A DNA stretch of 64,000 nucleotides, from assembly GCF_000378425.1 (NCBI RefSeq), contig NZ_KB899817.1, positions 62,001 to 126,000 on the forward strand. The letters run 5' to 3'. The translations under genes were made by a program, and so were the position numbers. Position 1 is the first letter of the stretch; every line of letters begins with the position of its first letter. Below, one piece after another: positions 10,315 to 18,095 of the stretch. The notes under the pieces were generated by a model. The model made no database searches and was not told where the DNA came from. It was given only the letters and a program-made list of their open reading frames with translations. This stretch comes from Cohnella laeviribosi DSM 21336 (GTDB lineage Bacteria > Bacillota > Bacilli > Paenibacillales > Paenibacillaceae).

Positions 10315-11498
10315 TGTTCCGCCTCCTTCGAATACGTACACATGTCTGTCTCGTAAAAGGATTTGATCAATATCCCATCCAGGCGCGCCGTTTTTAAAAT
10401 ACGCTTAATCGCAGGCGCGGTATTTCCTTGTCCGTATAACGATTCGCAATTCGCAAGAACGTCTTGAAAAGCGGGAGACAGCCCCTTTTTTATCGCGTTT
10501 ACGATTTCTTCGCTGGATTCTCCGCAGTCAATAATAGAAGGCCCTTTAACCCTTCCCTGCTGGCGCGACCCGATATTTACAGTCGGCTTTTTGAACATTG
10601 GCGCTTCGATAATGCCGCTTGATGAATTGCCCACGACCACGTCGACATGTTGGAGGGCGCTTAAATATCTGACCTGTCCCAATGAAACAAAAGCAACAGC
10701 CCGTTCCCGGTTTGCTGCCACATACTCGTCAATCATGCGAGCCATATTGCGGCCATCCGGATCGGAATTCGGTTTGGTGAAAATAAGGTGCGCATCCGGA
10801 AATTGATCAAGAGCATCCAGAAGCTGCTGCATATATTCAACGGATGAAACGCTTGACAGCGTTAGCGGATGATACGTAACGAGAAAGCAGCGCTCTCCCA
10901 ATTCAAAGGAAATCGATTTCTCGAATTGTTCTCTATTCAGTAACGGTAATTTGCGGATATGATCAAGCCCGATAGCGCCGACATGAAATACGCGGTCGGG
11001 ATGCTCGCCCAATTGAATCACTCTCTGGCGATAGGTTTCCGTTGCCGTAAAATGCAAATGCGACATTTTGGTTATAGAATGCCGAATCGCCTCATCGATG
11101 GCTCCTTCCGTGCTTTCTCCTCCATGCAGATGAGCGATGGGAATACGCGCAACCATTGCCGCTTGAGCCGCTACCATAATCTCATAACGATCGCCAAGCA
11201 CAACCACAATATCCGGGCGTAGGCGTTCGAATACATCCGCAAAGCCGATCAGGCCAACCCCCATCGATTTGGTGATGCCGGCCGGCGTATCGCTGGAAAG
11301 CAGCATCTCTACTTTCGCATCGATAGGGAACCCGTCTTTTTCGATTTGCTGATAGGTAAGACCGAATTCCGGCGACAGGTGCATGCCGGTGACCACAAGC
11401 TGCAGAACCAAATCGGCGTCCTCTTGTATCTCTTTCAGAAGCCAATACAACAGACCGTATTCAGCTCGTGAACCGGTCACGACACATATTTTCCTCAT
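10311..11498 (-). CDS. legG: Hydrolysing NDP-sugar 2-epimerase (NeuC/LegG family)
   Basis: Removes the nucleotide and inverts C2 to give the free manno-configured diamino sugar that legI uses. The 395 residues have a GT-B-like epimerase fold with TGSRAEYGLLYWLL at the start, VLGDRYEIM, HLHGGESTEGAIDEAIRH and GNSSSGIIEAP, all characteristic of NeuC. The 20-30 residue C-terminal extension after KTARLDG is not typical. ATG/TGA overlaps occur at both ends (legC upstream, legI downstream), showing tight translational coupling. Confidence 0.92.
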   Translation of the reverse strand: MRKICVVTGSRAEYGLLYWLLKEIQEDADLVLQLVVTGMHLSPEFGLTYQQIEKDGFPIDAKVEMLLSSDTPAGITKSMGVGLIGFADVFERLRPDIVVVLGDRYEIMVAAQAAMVARIPIAHLHGGESTEGAIDEAIRHSITKMSHLHFTATETYRQRVIQLGEHPDRVFHVGAIGLDHIRKLPLLNREQFEKSISFELGERCFLVTYHPLTLSSVSSVEYMQQLLDALDQFPDAHLIFTKPNSDPDGRNMARMIDEYVAANRERAVAFVSLGQVRYLSALQHVDVVVGNSSSGIIEAPMFKKPTVNIGSRQQGRVKGPSIIDCGESSEEIVNAIKKGLSPAFQDVLANCESLYGQGNTAPAIKRILKTARLDGILIKSFYETDMCTYSKEAEQ

Positions 11499-12685
11499 AG
11501 CTCCTCCCGAATGATCGAAGGTCCGCTCGGCAAGTTGATCACTTTTCCTTCAAGCTCCATCGTCACGGTCAACTCCATTCGAGGGCAATCGGCGTACATG
11601 GGAAGAAGATGAAGCGGAGTCCAAATCGGCCTTGTCAAAAAACCATGTTTATTGGTCTCTTGCAAAATCTCATCCCGCAACTGCATATCAGGCTCATTCA
11701 GGATAATCGCATTCAGCCAGTAGTTGCTCTCCGCATGTTCAGGCTCGCTAAAGAAGGAAATGCCGCTCACGGCTTTAAATCCTTCCCTGTATTTCTCTGC
11801 AAGCTTGCGCTTGCGAGCCAGAAACTCGGGAAGCTTCTCCAATTGCGCACAACCTAATGCCGCATTGATATTCGGCATCCGGTAGTTATACCCGATCCGA
11901 TCATGCTTGTACACCCATGGGTGCGGGAGCTTCGCCGTGGTCGTCAGATGCTTAGCCATTTCGGCCAGCTTCTTGTCCTGAGTCAGAATGGCTCCGCCGC
12001 CTCCGGTCGTCACCACCTTGTTGCCGTTAAAGCTTAACGCGCCAAACCGGCCGAAGGTGCCCGTATGTCTGCCTTTATACTTGGAGCCCAGAGATTCGGC
12101 CGCATCCTCGACGACCTCCAGGCCATATTGCTGACACACATCCAGCAGCGCATCCATATCGACGGGATGGCCAAAAGTGTGCATCGGCACAACGGCCCGG
12201 ATGCGTCGGCCCGTTTTCCGATTATAGAGCCCCTTGTCTCCTCTGCGCTCTCCGATTTCTTGCAAATAATCATGAAGACGTATAGGATCCAGCCCTAACG
12301 TTAAGCGATCCACATCCACAAAGTGAGGGACGGCTTGGCAGTAAGACACCGCGTTGGCGGTTGCCACAAACGTCAGGGAAGGGATCAGCACTTCTTCTCC
12401 CGGTTCAACGCCTGAAAGCAACAAAGAAATATGCAGCGCGGCAGTTCCGTTCACGACCGCTACCGCATAACCGGAGCCTGTGTAAGCAGCCAGATCGTTT
12501 TCCAAACGCTCGACAAAACGTCCTACGGATGAAACCCATCCCGTATCCAGGCATTCTTTAACATAAGCCCATTCGTTCCCTGAAAACTCAGGTTCGTGCA
12601 ACGGCAACGTGTGTCCGCTATTTCCCGTCACTTGTTTGACAATCTCGGCAATTTCCGCTCCCAATGAGCGTTTTTCCGTCTTCAT
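11495..12685 (-). CDS. legC: PLP-dependent sugar aminotransferase (DegT/LegC family)
   Basis: Adds the 4-amino group to the 4-keto sugar nucleotide made by legB. The 396 residues are of DegT/DnrJ/EryC1 type: substrate loop TGWVSSVGRFVERLE, VNGTAALHISLLL, EDAAESLGSKYKGRHTGTFGR, and the PLP-binding Lys in LSFNGNKVVTTGGGG. The start is chosen at MKTEKRSLG, which has GAGGAG nine bases upstream. An ATG ten codons earlier, overlapping the legB stop, lacks a ribosome site. Confidence 0.9.
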   Translation of the reverse strand: MKTEKRSLGAEIAEIVKQVTGNSGHTLPLHEPEFSGNEWAYVKECLDTGWVSSVGRFVERLENDLAAYTGSGYAVAVVNGTAALHISLLLSGVEPGEEVLIPSLTFVATANAVSYCQAVPHFVDVDRLTLGLDPIRLHDYLQEIGERRGDKGLYNRKTGRRIRAVVPMHTFGHPVDMDALLDVCQQYGLEVVEDAAESLGSKYKGRHTGTFGRFGALSFNGNKVVTTGGGGAILTQDKKLAEMAKHLTTTAKLPHPWVYKHDRIGYNYRMPNINAALGCAQLEKLPEFLARKRKLAEKYREGFKAVSGISFFSEPEHAESNYWLNAIILNEPDMQLRDEILQETNKHGFLTRPIWTPLHLLPMYADCPRMELTVTMELEGKVINLPSGPSIIREEL

Positions 12686-12714
12686 AAGGCTTGGCTCCTC
12701 TGAAGCATTCATCA

Positions 12715-13722
12715 TTAAATGTTGTACCGATCCGATTTATATCCGGCCAGATTGGCCGGATTCGTGAACCATTCGATCGTCTTGGCCAATCCTGCCTCGA
12801 ATCCTTTTTCCCCGCCATATGCCGGCTGCCAGTTCAATAATTCACGGGCTTTACGGTTGTCCGCCCACAGGCGCTCGACTTCGCTTTTCTCGGGACGCAG
12901 CCGGACTTCATCCGTTTCAATCTCCAGTTCCGCATTCATCAATCTGGCAATCAAGCGCGCGGTATCGCCGATCGAGATTTCAAAATTGCTTCCTATATTA
13001 ATCTCTTCGCCGATGGAGCGGCTCGACTCCAGGAAAGAAATGAAGCCTTGAACCGTATCCTCGACATAATTGAAATCCCGCGTTGGATGAATGGCGCCTA
13101 ATTTAATCTTCCGATTTCCCTGCGCCAATTGCGTAATAATGGTCGGAATGACCGCCCGCGCCGACTGACGCGGACCGTAAGTGTTAAAAGGACGAATAAT
13201 GCCGACAGGCAGGCCGAATGAACGATAAAAGGCCAGCGCCATTTGGTCGGCGCCAATCTTGGACGCGGAATAAGGGGACTGCCCTTGCAGCGGATGCCGT
13301 TCATCGATCGGCACATATTGAGCCGTCCCGTATACCTCGCTTGTGGAAGTATGAACGATCTTGGCTACGCCCAATTCCTTGGCCGCTTGCAAGACATTTA
13401 AAGTTCCCTTTATATTCGTGTCCACATATGTATCGGGAGAATGATAGGAATAAGGTATCGCGATAAGCGAAGCGAGATGCAGCACCGCATCGCACCCCTG
13501 CATGGCACTGCGCACGCCATGCGGATCGCGAACGTCGCCCGCAAACACCTCGAAATGACCGCGCACATCCTCCGCGCAACGATCCAACCAGCCCCATGAA
13601 TTAAAGGAATTATACAGTACGAAGGCGCGCACATCGTAGCCGCGGCGCACAAGCGCCTCCGTCAGATGAGAGCCAATAAAGCCGTCGGCTCCCGTTAATA
13701 AAACCTTGCGAAATTTAGCCAT
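12715..13722 (-). CDS. legB: Nucleotide-sugar 4,6-dehydratase (LegB family)
   Basis: First committed step of the pathway: 4,6-dehydration of an NDP-N-acetylglucosamine (GDP form in the characterised Campylobacter route). The 335-residue extended SDR has NAD-binding GADGFIGSHLTEAL, catalytic HTSTSEVYGTA with YSASK (Tyr-x-x-x-Lys), and RPFNTYGPRQSARAVIPTII. It starts with an ATG eight bases inside the end of maf, behind GGGAG. Gene order legB-legC-legG-legI-acyltransferase-ptmE-legF runs in biosynthetic order with overlapping or near-overlapping ends. Confidence 0.9.
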   Translation of the reverse strand: MAKFRKVLLTGADGFIGSHLTEALVRRGYDVRAFVLYNSFNSWGWLDRCAEDVRGHFEVFAGDVRDPHGVRSAMQGCDAVLHLASLIAIPYSYHSPDTYVDTNIKGTLNVLQAAKELGVAKIVHTSTSEVYGTAQYVPIDERHPLQGQSPYSASKIGADQMALAFYRSFGLPVGIIRPFNTYGPRQSARAVIPTIITQLAQGNRKIKLGAIHPTRDFNYVEDTVQGFISFLESSRSIGEEINIGSNFEISIGDTARLIARLMNAELEIETDEVRLRPEKSEVERLWADNRKARELLNWQPAYGGEKGFEAGLAKTIEWFTNPANLAGYKSDRYNI

Positions 13723-15619
13723 TGCTCAAACTCCCAATTTGGTTATCTTGAAGACGTTTCTCACGAAATATTGGGTCCTCCATTAATTCTTGGAATCTTG
13801 TTATAAGTAACGAGGTTACTTCCTCCCATGAGCGCATCAAAGGCTCGAAAAGTTCCAATAGCTTTGACACCTTGGATGGCAAATGAATATCCTCCTTCAT
13901 TTGATACCAATGTCTTTCCATGTAGTTCAATTCACGCTGCAAAAAGAATCCATGAACGTATTTAAACGACTCATCATCAATGATTGTTTTCCATATATCC
14001 TCAAAATTGATGAGCCATTGGCGAAGTTCCTCATCGTTATAGTTATCCAATTTTCCTCTAACGGCGTTTACATGTTTCTCTAATTGCTCAAATTGCTCAT
14101 CAAACCTTGGCAATTCTTCATAAAACTTAACTACTCGATTTATTATACGGCTACGGCGTTCTTCCGGATAAGGCTTAAGAAGCCGATTGATCTTTTGGAT
14201 AAACCAGCCATCACCTAAGTCTACCTCCTTCCGTTCTTCAAGCAATTGCTCCAAGGTTTTTAGCTTGGTTCCTTTAATCGCAGCCCCGACGCGCGAAGCA
14301 TTATAGAAAGCGTAATCGGAATATTCATCAATCAACCGCTCAATTCCCTCTCTGAGGACGTTCATCGATTGATTTGTCCGATTTTGCGAACCTGAAACAT
14401 TGTCAACCCATTCTGTGAATTGCTGCATTTCCAAAGCAAGTGCCTCTGGGTCACGATGAACGACCCCGTCTGCATAGTATTGATCACCCGGAAATGAAAA
14501 GTCTTGCCCAATCAGCACTAATTCTCTGCATCCCAAATAGATGGCCGCTTGAATAGCCGTACCGCTAACCGTTCCTGTAGATTGAAAGACAGGATCGATT
14601 TCAGTCAATTGCATAAAATATGCAGTCGGCGTATCCGTATTAAAAAACGCATGCATTAAATAATTATATTTTTTACGCAGAATGGATGAATGAACATCTG
14701 GAATATACAGTAAAGGAACGTTTTCCAAATCCAGTGGTTCAAATGCTTTGAAGTTATTTTCCGATGGGTCCATCACCACTACTATATCCGGTTCGATCTT
14801 ATATTTTAACAACGCTTGCACGCTTGTTCCCGCAGCGATAATCAGCGCACGATTTTTCAAGCGCCTCAACGTTTCCGCTTCCATGCCAAGCGAAGGTCCC
14901 GATCCAACAATGATCGCAGGCATTTCACTGCAGCAGTCCCGTAATTCCTTTATTGAAGGCGTCTCAATATTAACCGGTAAATTTAAAATTTTGTTTCTTG
15001 CCCAGTCATGCCGAAAATGGGTTAATGTCCTCAAAGAGCTAGCAAAAGATTTCGTCACTTCTTTAAGCACTTGACGGTAATTCAGAATCGTATCCGGAAA
15101 TAGATTCCGGTATGCAGGCATTTCCAACACAGCGACCTGCTCATCGGATTGGGCAAAAAACTGAGCTAAAGATTCATATTGTACGATAGATTCTTCGCCA
15201 ATGCCAAAAATTGCAATACGTTTATTTCCAAGAATATCTCTTAAGTCACGATACTCCAATGCACAAAGAAACATATCGATATGGGGCTCATGCACAAAGA
15301 CTCGTTTATCAGGATAGGCTTTTAAGAATGCTTCAAGATGATAACCGAAACCAAATCCATATAATATGACATCTTGCATTTCATTCACTTGCTTAGATAT
15401 AGAAAGGGCCCAACGTTCGGCCTCCAGCTTTGGATCATATCGGCTATATACAGAGCGAAGCTTTCCATCTTCTGCACGTATTGAAACAATTGCATCTCCA
15501 TGTTTGGATGACTCCGTTACATAACGTTCCCGATTATAAGAACGATTAAGTACTAGTTTGTAGATTTCGGGATATTGTTCTCGCAAAAACAACAGATTAT
15601 CGGCGGCGAATTTTCTCAT
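13715..15619 (-). CDS. maf: Maf motility accessory factor, flagellin nonulosonic acid transferase
   Basis: The 634 residues belong to the Maf/MptE-like (DUF115) family, which in Campylobacter, Helicobacter, Aeromonas and Geobacillus transfers pseudaminic or legionaminic acid to Ser/Thr of flagellin. The central domain shows AIIVGSGPSLGMEAETLRRLKNRA and AAGTSVQALLKYKIEPDIVVVMDPSE, then FQSTGTVSGTAIQAAIYLGCRELVLIGQDFSF. The N-terminal part has VILYGFGFGYHLEAFLKA and VHEPHIDMF. The ATG overlaps the upstream stop (ATGA). It is flanked by flagellin and the legionaminate genes, so the donor is probably CMP-legionaminic acid and the acceptor Hag. It is lower in GC than the leg genes after it. Confidence 0.93.
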   Translation of the reverse strand: MRKFAADNLLFLREQYPEIYKLVLNRSYNRERYVTESSKHGDAIVSIRAEDGKLRSVYSRYDPKLEAERWALSISKQVNEMQDVILYGFGFGYHLEAFLKAYPDKRVFVHEPHIDMFLCALEYRDLRDILGNKRIAIFGIGEESIVQYESLAQFFAQSDEQVAVLEMPAYRNLFPDTILNYRQVLKEVTKSFASSLRTLTHFRHDWARNKILNLPVNIETPSIKELRDCCSEMPAIIVGSGPSLGMEAETLRRLKNRALIIAAGTSVQALLKYKIEPDIVVVMDPSENNFKAFEPLDLENVPLLYIPDVHSSILRKKYNYLMHAFFNTDTPTAYFMQLTEIDPVFQSTGTVSGTAIQAAIYLGCRELVLIGQDFSFPGDQYYADGVVHRDPEALALEMQQFTEWVDNVSGSQNRTNQSMNVLREGIERLIDEYSDYAFYNASRVGAAIKGTKLKTLEQLLEERKEVDLGDGWFIQKINRLLKPYPEERRSRIINRVVKFYEELPRFDEQFEQLEKHVNAVRGKLDNYNDEELRQWLINFEDIWKTIIDDESFKYVHGFFLQRELNYMERHWYQMKEDIHLPSKVSKLLELFEPLMRSWEEVTSLLITRFQELMEDPIFREKRLQDNQIGSLSNG

Positions 15620-16215
15620 ATGTTCACCTTTGACTGAATAGATCGTTCGAATTGCTGGAATAGCTCGCCGATCTCATACTTAATCAGGTCTCCGGCTGCT
15701 ACGTGTTCTTCCTCCGCTAAAACCTGTTCCAACTCGGATAAAAGGTTGGGCAGATGCTCAACAAATAAGGAAATATCATGAAAAAGAGGGTTGATTTCTT
15801 GCGCTCTTCGTAACTGCAACAATATAATATTCGCTGCTTGGTTAACCCATCCAATGCCTTCAAGCAATTGTGAAAACAAATTCCAATCTTGCTTCTCCAT
15901 ATCTCCGTAAAACAAATCGGATATCGATTCAATGGCCCGATTGACGCGCGGCAAATACTTATATAACTCCTGAATCATATCCTTCACAAAAACGTCTCCG
16001 TTAATAGTTTCGATTCTGACCTCCCGAATCTCGGCAAGGTTTTGCTTAAGTACCGTCTCGTAATGATCTCGATATGAATTTCCATCGATAATCACTTCTT
16101 GAACAATTTCATTTTCCGCATACAAGGAAGAAAAAATTTGATTTATCTTCTGCTCGCGGTCATGAACGTCCAATGCGCTAAAATCGGAAACATTGCCTAA
16201 ATAGGTAACAATCAT
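15616..16215 (-). CDS. Uncharacterised 199-aa protein, first gene of the maf-leg operon
   Basis: I do not recognise a characterised family. The sequence begins with a short beta-rich part (MIVTYLGNVSDFSAL, EIVQEVIIDGNSYRDHYE, REVRIETINGD; about residues 1-75), followed by an all-helical, acidic part with two amphipathic repeats (MIQELYKYLPRVNRAIESISDLFY, LFQQFERSIQSK). No signal peptide or membrane helix is seen. It starts with ATG, AGGTG eight bases upstream, right after a sigma-D-type promoter, and ends in an ATGA overlap with maf. The position suggests a chaperone or specificity partner of Maf or flagellin (inference only). Confidence 0.85.
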   Translation of the reverse strand: MIVTYLGNVSDFSALDVHDREQKINQIFSSLYAENEIVQEVIIDGNSYRDHYETVLKQNLAEIREVRIETINGDVFVKDMIQELYKYLPRVNRAIESISDLFYGDMEKQDWNLFSQLLEGIGWVNQAANIILLQLRRAQEINPLFHDISLFVEHLPNLLSELEQVLAEEEHVAAGDLIKYEIGELFQQFERSIQSKVNI

Positions 16216-16257
16216 GAAATCAGCACCTGTCCTCTAATTTACACTTCTATAGCTTAA

Positions 16258-16284
16258 ATATCGGCAAAATTCGATAATAATTGA
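16258..16284 (-). promoter_or_regulatory. Sigma-D (sigma-28) type promoter of the maf-legionaminate operon
   Basis: Minus strand TCAA, 15 bp, GCCGATAT. The -10 equals the B. subtilis sigma-D consensus and the -35 matches TAAA at 3 of 4 bases. It starts directly after the T-run of the hag terminator and ends 42 bp before the start codon at 16215. Confidence 0.75.
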
Positions 16285-16318
16285 ATAGAAAAACTCCTCA
16301 TCCAACCGGATGAGGAGT
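16285..16318 (-). terminator. Intrinsic terminator of hag
   Basis: On the minus strand ACTCCTCATCC, GGTT loop, GGATGAGGAGT is a perfect 11-bp stem followed by TTTTCTAT, 21 bp after the hag stop codon. Confidence 0.96.
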
Positions 16319-16339
16319 AGGAATTATATCCTGTTATTC

Positions 16340-17170
16340 TTAGCCCAGCAGTTTGAGTACGTTTTGCGGCAAAGAGTTTGCTTGCGCCAGCATTGCCGTA
16401 CCCGCCTGAACCAGAATTTGTTGTTTCGTGAAGTTCGTCATTTCTTTTGCCATATCAGCATCACGAATGCGGGATTCGGAAGCGGACAGGTTTTCAACGT
16501 TTACGCCAACATTGTTGATCGTGTGTTCCAGACGATTTTGTACAGCACCCAACTTAGCACGGCGAGAGGAGACTGTGGAAATCGCAGACTGCAGGATAGA
16601 CAATGCAGATGCCGCACTTCCGCGCGTACCTACACCAACCTTATCAAGAGCGAGGTTGGCAAGGCTCAGGGCGCTACCCAAATCCGCAGTAATCGTAGTG
16701 CCTTTCTCCCACCCAACTTGGAAAGTCAAAGATTTACTACCGGTGCCACTTCCGTTCAACACTGCAATTCCATTAAACTTCGTCGTTTTAGTAATGTTGC
16801 TAATTTCCGCCTTAAGTTGATCCACTTCAAGCTGGATTTGAGAACGGTCTGCATCCTGCAGCGTGTCGTTCGCCGCTTGCGTAGCAAGCGTGTTCAGACG
16901 TTGCAGCATCGAGTGAACTTCCGTCAGTGCGCCTTCAGCCGTTTGGATCAGCGAGATGCCGTCTTGTGCGTTAGCCAACGCTTGGTTGTAGCCGTTGATT
17001 TGGTAGCGCAGCTTCTCGGAAATCGCAAGTCCTGCGGCGTCGTCAGCCGCACGATTGATGCGGAGACCGGAAGACAGCTTCTCAGCCGTTTTGGCCAGTT
17101 GCGTGTTGTTGTAGCTCAGGTTGCGGTTCGTGTTGATCGCACTGACGTTCGTGTTAATGAACATTCCCAT
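16340..17170 (-). CDS. hag: Flagellin
   Basis: Filament subunit, exported by the flagellar type III apparatus. The 276 residues form a short flagellin: N-terminal D0/D1 coiled coil (MGMFINTNVSAINTNRNL, KLSSGLRINRAADDAAGLAIS), a small variable centre (about 130-190, rich in Ser/Thr/Gly, candidate O-glycosylation sites for Maf), and C-terminal D1/D0 with QNRLEHTINN and QILVQAGTAMLAQANSLPQNVLKLL. The start is the ATG nine bases after GGAGG. The in-frame ATG three codons earlier overlaps the ribosome site itself and is rejected. It has its own sigma-D promoter, a CsrA-type leader hairpin and a strong terminator. Confidence 0.98.
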   Translation of the reverse strand: MGMFINTNVSAINTNRNLSYNNTQLAKTAEKLSSGLRINRAADDAAGLAISEKLRYQINGYNQALANAQDGISLIQTAEGALTEVHSMLQRLNTLATQAANDTLQDADRSQIQLEVDQLKAEISNITKTTKFNGIAVLNGSGTGSKSLTFQVGWEKGTTITADLGSALSLANLALDKVGVGTRGSAASALSILQSAISTVSSRRAKLGAVQNRLEHTINNVGVNVENLSASESRIRDADMAKEMTNFTKQQILVQAGTAMLAQANSLPQNVLKLLG

Positions 17171-17179
17171 ACTGTTCAT

Positions 17180-17215
17180 CCTCCATGATCGTATTGAGTA
17201 CCGCTTCCTTGCGGT
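17180..17215 (-). promoter_or_regulatory. Candidate CsrA-binding leader of hag
   Basis: In the hag 5' leader the minus strand forms ACCGC-AAGGAA-GCGGT, a 5-bp stem (17211-17215 with 17200-17204) that presents GGA in a six-base loop. A second GGA lies in the Shine-Dalgarno GGAGG (17180-17184). CsrA is known to bind paired GGA sites, one in the ribosome site of hag, in B. subtilis. The genes for CsrA and its antagonist FliW are in this window. Confidence 0.7.
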
Positions 17216-17224
17216 CTATTCCAT

Positions 17225-17251
17225 ATATCGGCAGACGCTACGACAAATTAA
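17225..17251 (-). promoter_or_regulatory. Sigma-D promoter of hag
   Basis: Minus strand TTAA, 15 bp, GCCGATAT: an exact sigma-D -10 and a 3/4 match at -35, 54 bp before the hag start codon. It is the expected class-III flagellar promoter. Confidence 0.88.
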
Positions 17252-17272
17252 ATACTTTCGGAAAAATTTTTT

Positions 17273-17683
17273 CTATTTTTTTTCGTCGAAATAGTACGAA
17301 ATCCCCGGGTCCTTTCCCATATGATAATAAGACTGCATGATCTTGATCTGATCCCGGGTTTGGCGAAGCTCCGTCCCCACGGACGAGTACTGCTGCCGAA
17401 TGATTTCCGTGCTCATTCGATTCGCTTCGAGGGCCTGTTCTGCCAAAGATTGAATATGCTCGCGGCATATTTCCTGAAATCGCTCGACTCCGACGAGCGA
17501 TTTCAAACGTTCTCCATCCTCCGTCGCGAGGCGTTGCCGCTGATCCCATTGACTGGCGAGCTCCGCAAAGTCGTCCCAGTCCACATCCGTCTGCTGCAGC
17601 AGACGATGCTGATCGCGGGCGATTTGAAGAAGCTTCGCATAATGCTCTTCCCACTCCCGGATCAATGATTGCAGCTCAGCCAT
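17273..17683 (-). CDS. fliT: FliT-like flagellar export chaperone
   Basis: A 136-residue, almost wholly helical acidic protein encoded after fliS, the position of fliT (FliD chaperone) in Bacillus. The N-terminal part (LQSLIREWEEHYAKLLQIARDQ) and the pattern of heptads through residue 120 fit the four-helix FliT family. Sequence identity in this family is low, so the call is mainly by length, fold pattern and position. It overlaps the fliS stop by eight bases, implying coupled translation. No clear terminator separates it from the hag promoter, so some read-through into hag is possible. Confidence 0.75.
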   Translation of the reverse strand: MAELQSLIREWEEHYAKLLQIARDQHRLLQQTDVDWDDFAELASQWDQRQRLATEDGERLKSLVGVERFQEICREHIQSLAEQALEANRMSTEIIRQQYSSVGTELRQTRDQIKIMQSYYHMGKDPGISYYFDEKK

Positions 17684-18065
17684 GTCCGACCGAAACCTCC
17701 CGGCCGATCTGATCCCAGGCGGACTTGATCTCTCTCAGCAGATCCGCCACTTCGGCGAGAGGCTCTTTTTGTTTTTTCACATTTGCCTGCACCAGACGAT
17801 TCAGCATATACAAATAGAGGCTTTTCAGGTTAGACGCAATGGCCCCGCCTTGTTCCTCGTTCAAGCAGGCCAACAGCTCGGAGACAATATCCTGAGCCCG
17901 CACAATCCGTTGATGCGCTTGGCCTAAGTCGCCGTTGTCCAACGACGTTATGGCTCCGGTCAGATTTTGAATGGCGCCTTCATAAAGCATTTGGATCAGC
18001 CGGTGAGGCGAGGCCGTTTCATATTTGTTTCTGCGATAAGTTTGATACCCCGTCTGATTGATCAA
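17676..18065 (-). CDS. fliS: Flagellin export chaperone FliS
   Basis: Binds the C-terminal D0 of flagellin, keeping it unfolded for export; in Bacillota it also releases FliW from Hag. The 129 residues include the conserved YRRNKYETASPHRLIQMLYEGA and the ALSYINKDLL-like LYLYMLNRLVQAN region. The start is TTG (18065) with AAGGAG eight bases upstream; no ATG or GTG fits. It follows fliD by 30 bp and overlaps fliT. Confidence 0.96.
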   Translation of the reverse strand: MINQTGYQTYRRNKYETASPHRLIQMLYEGAIQNLTGAITSLDNGDLGQAHQRIVRAQDIVSELLACLNEEQGGAIASNLKSLYLYMLNRLVQANVKKQKEPLAEVADLLREIKSAWDQIGREVSVGHG

Positions 18066-18095
18066 AGTTTTCGCTCCTTACCCTAAAATAAATGA

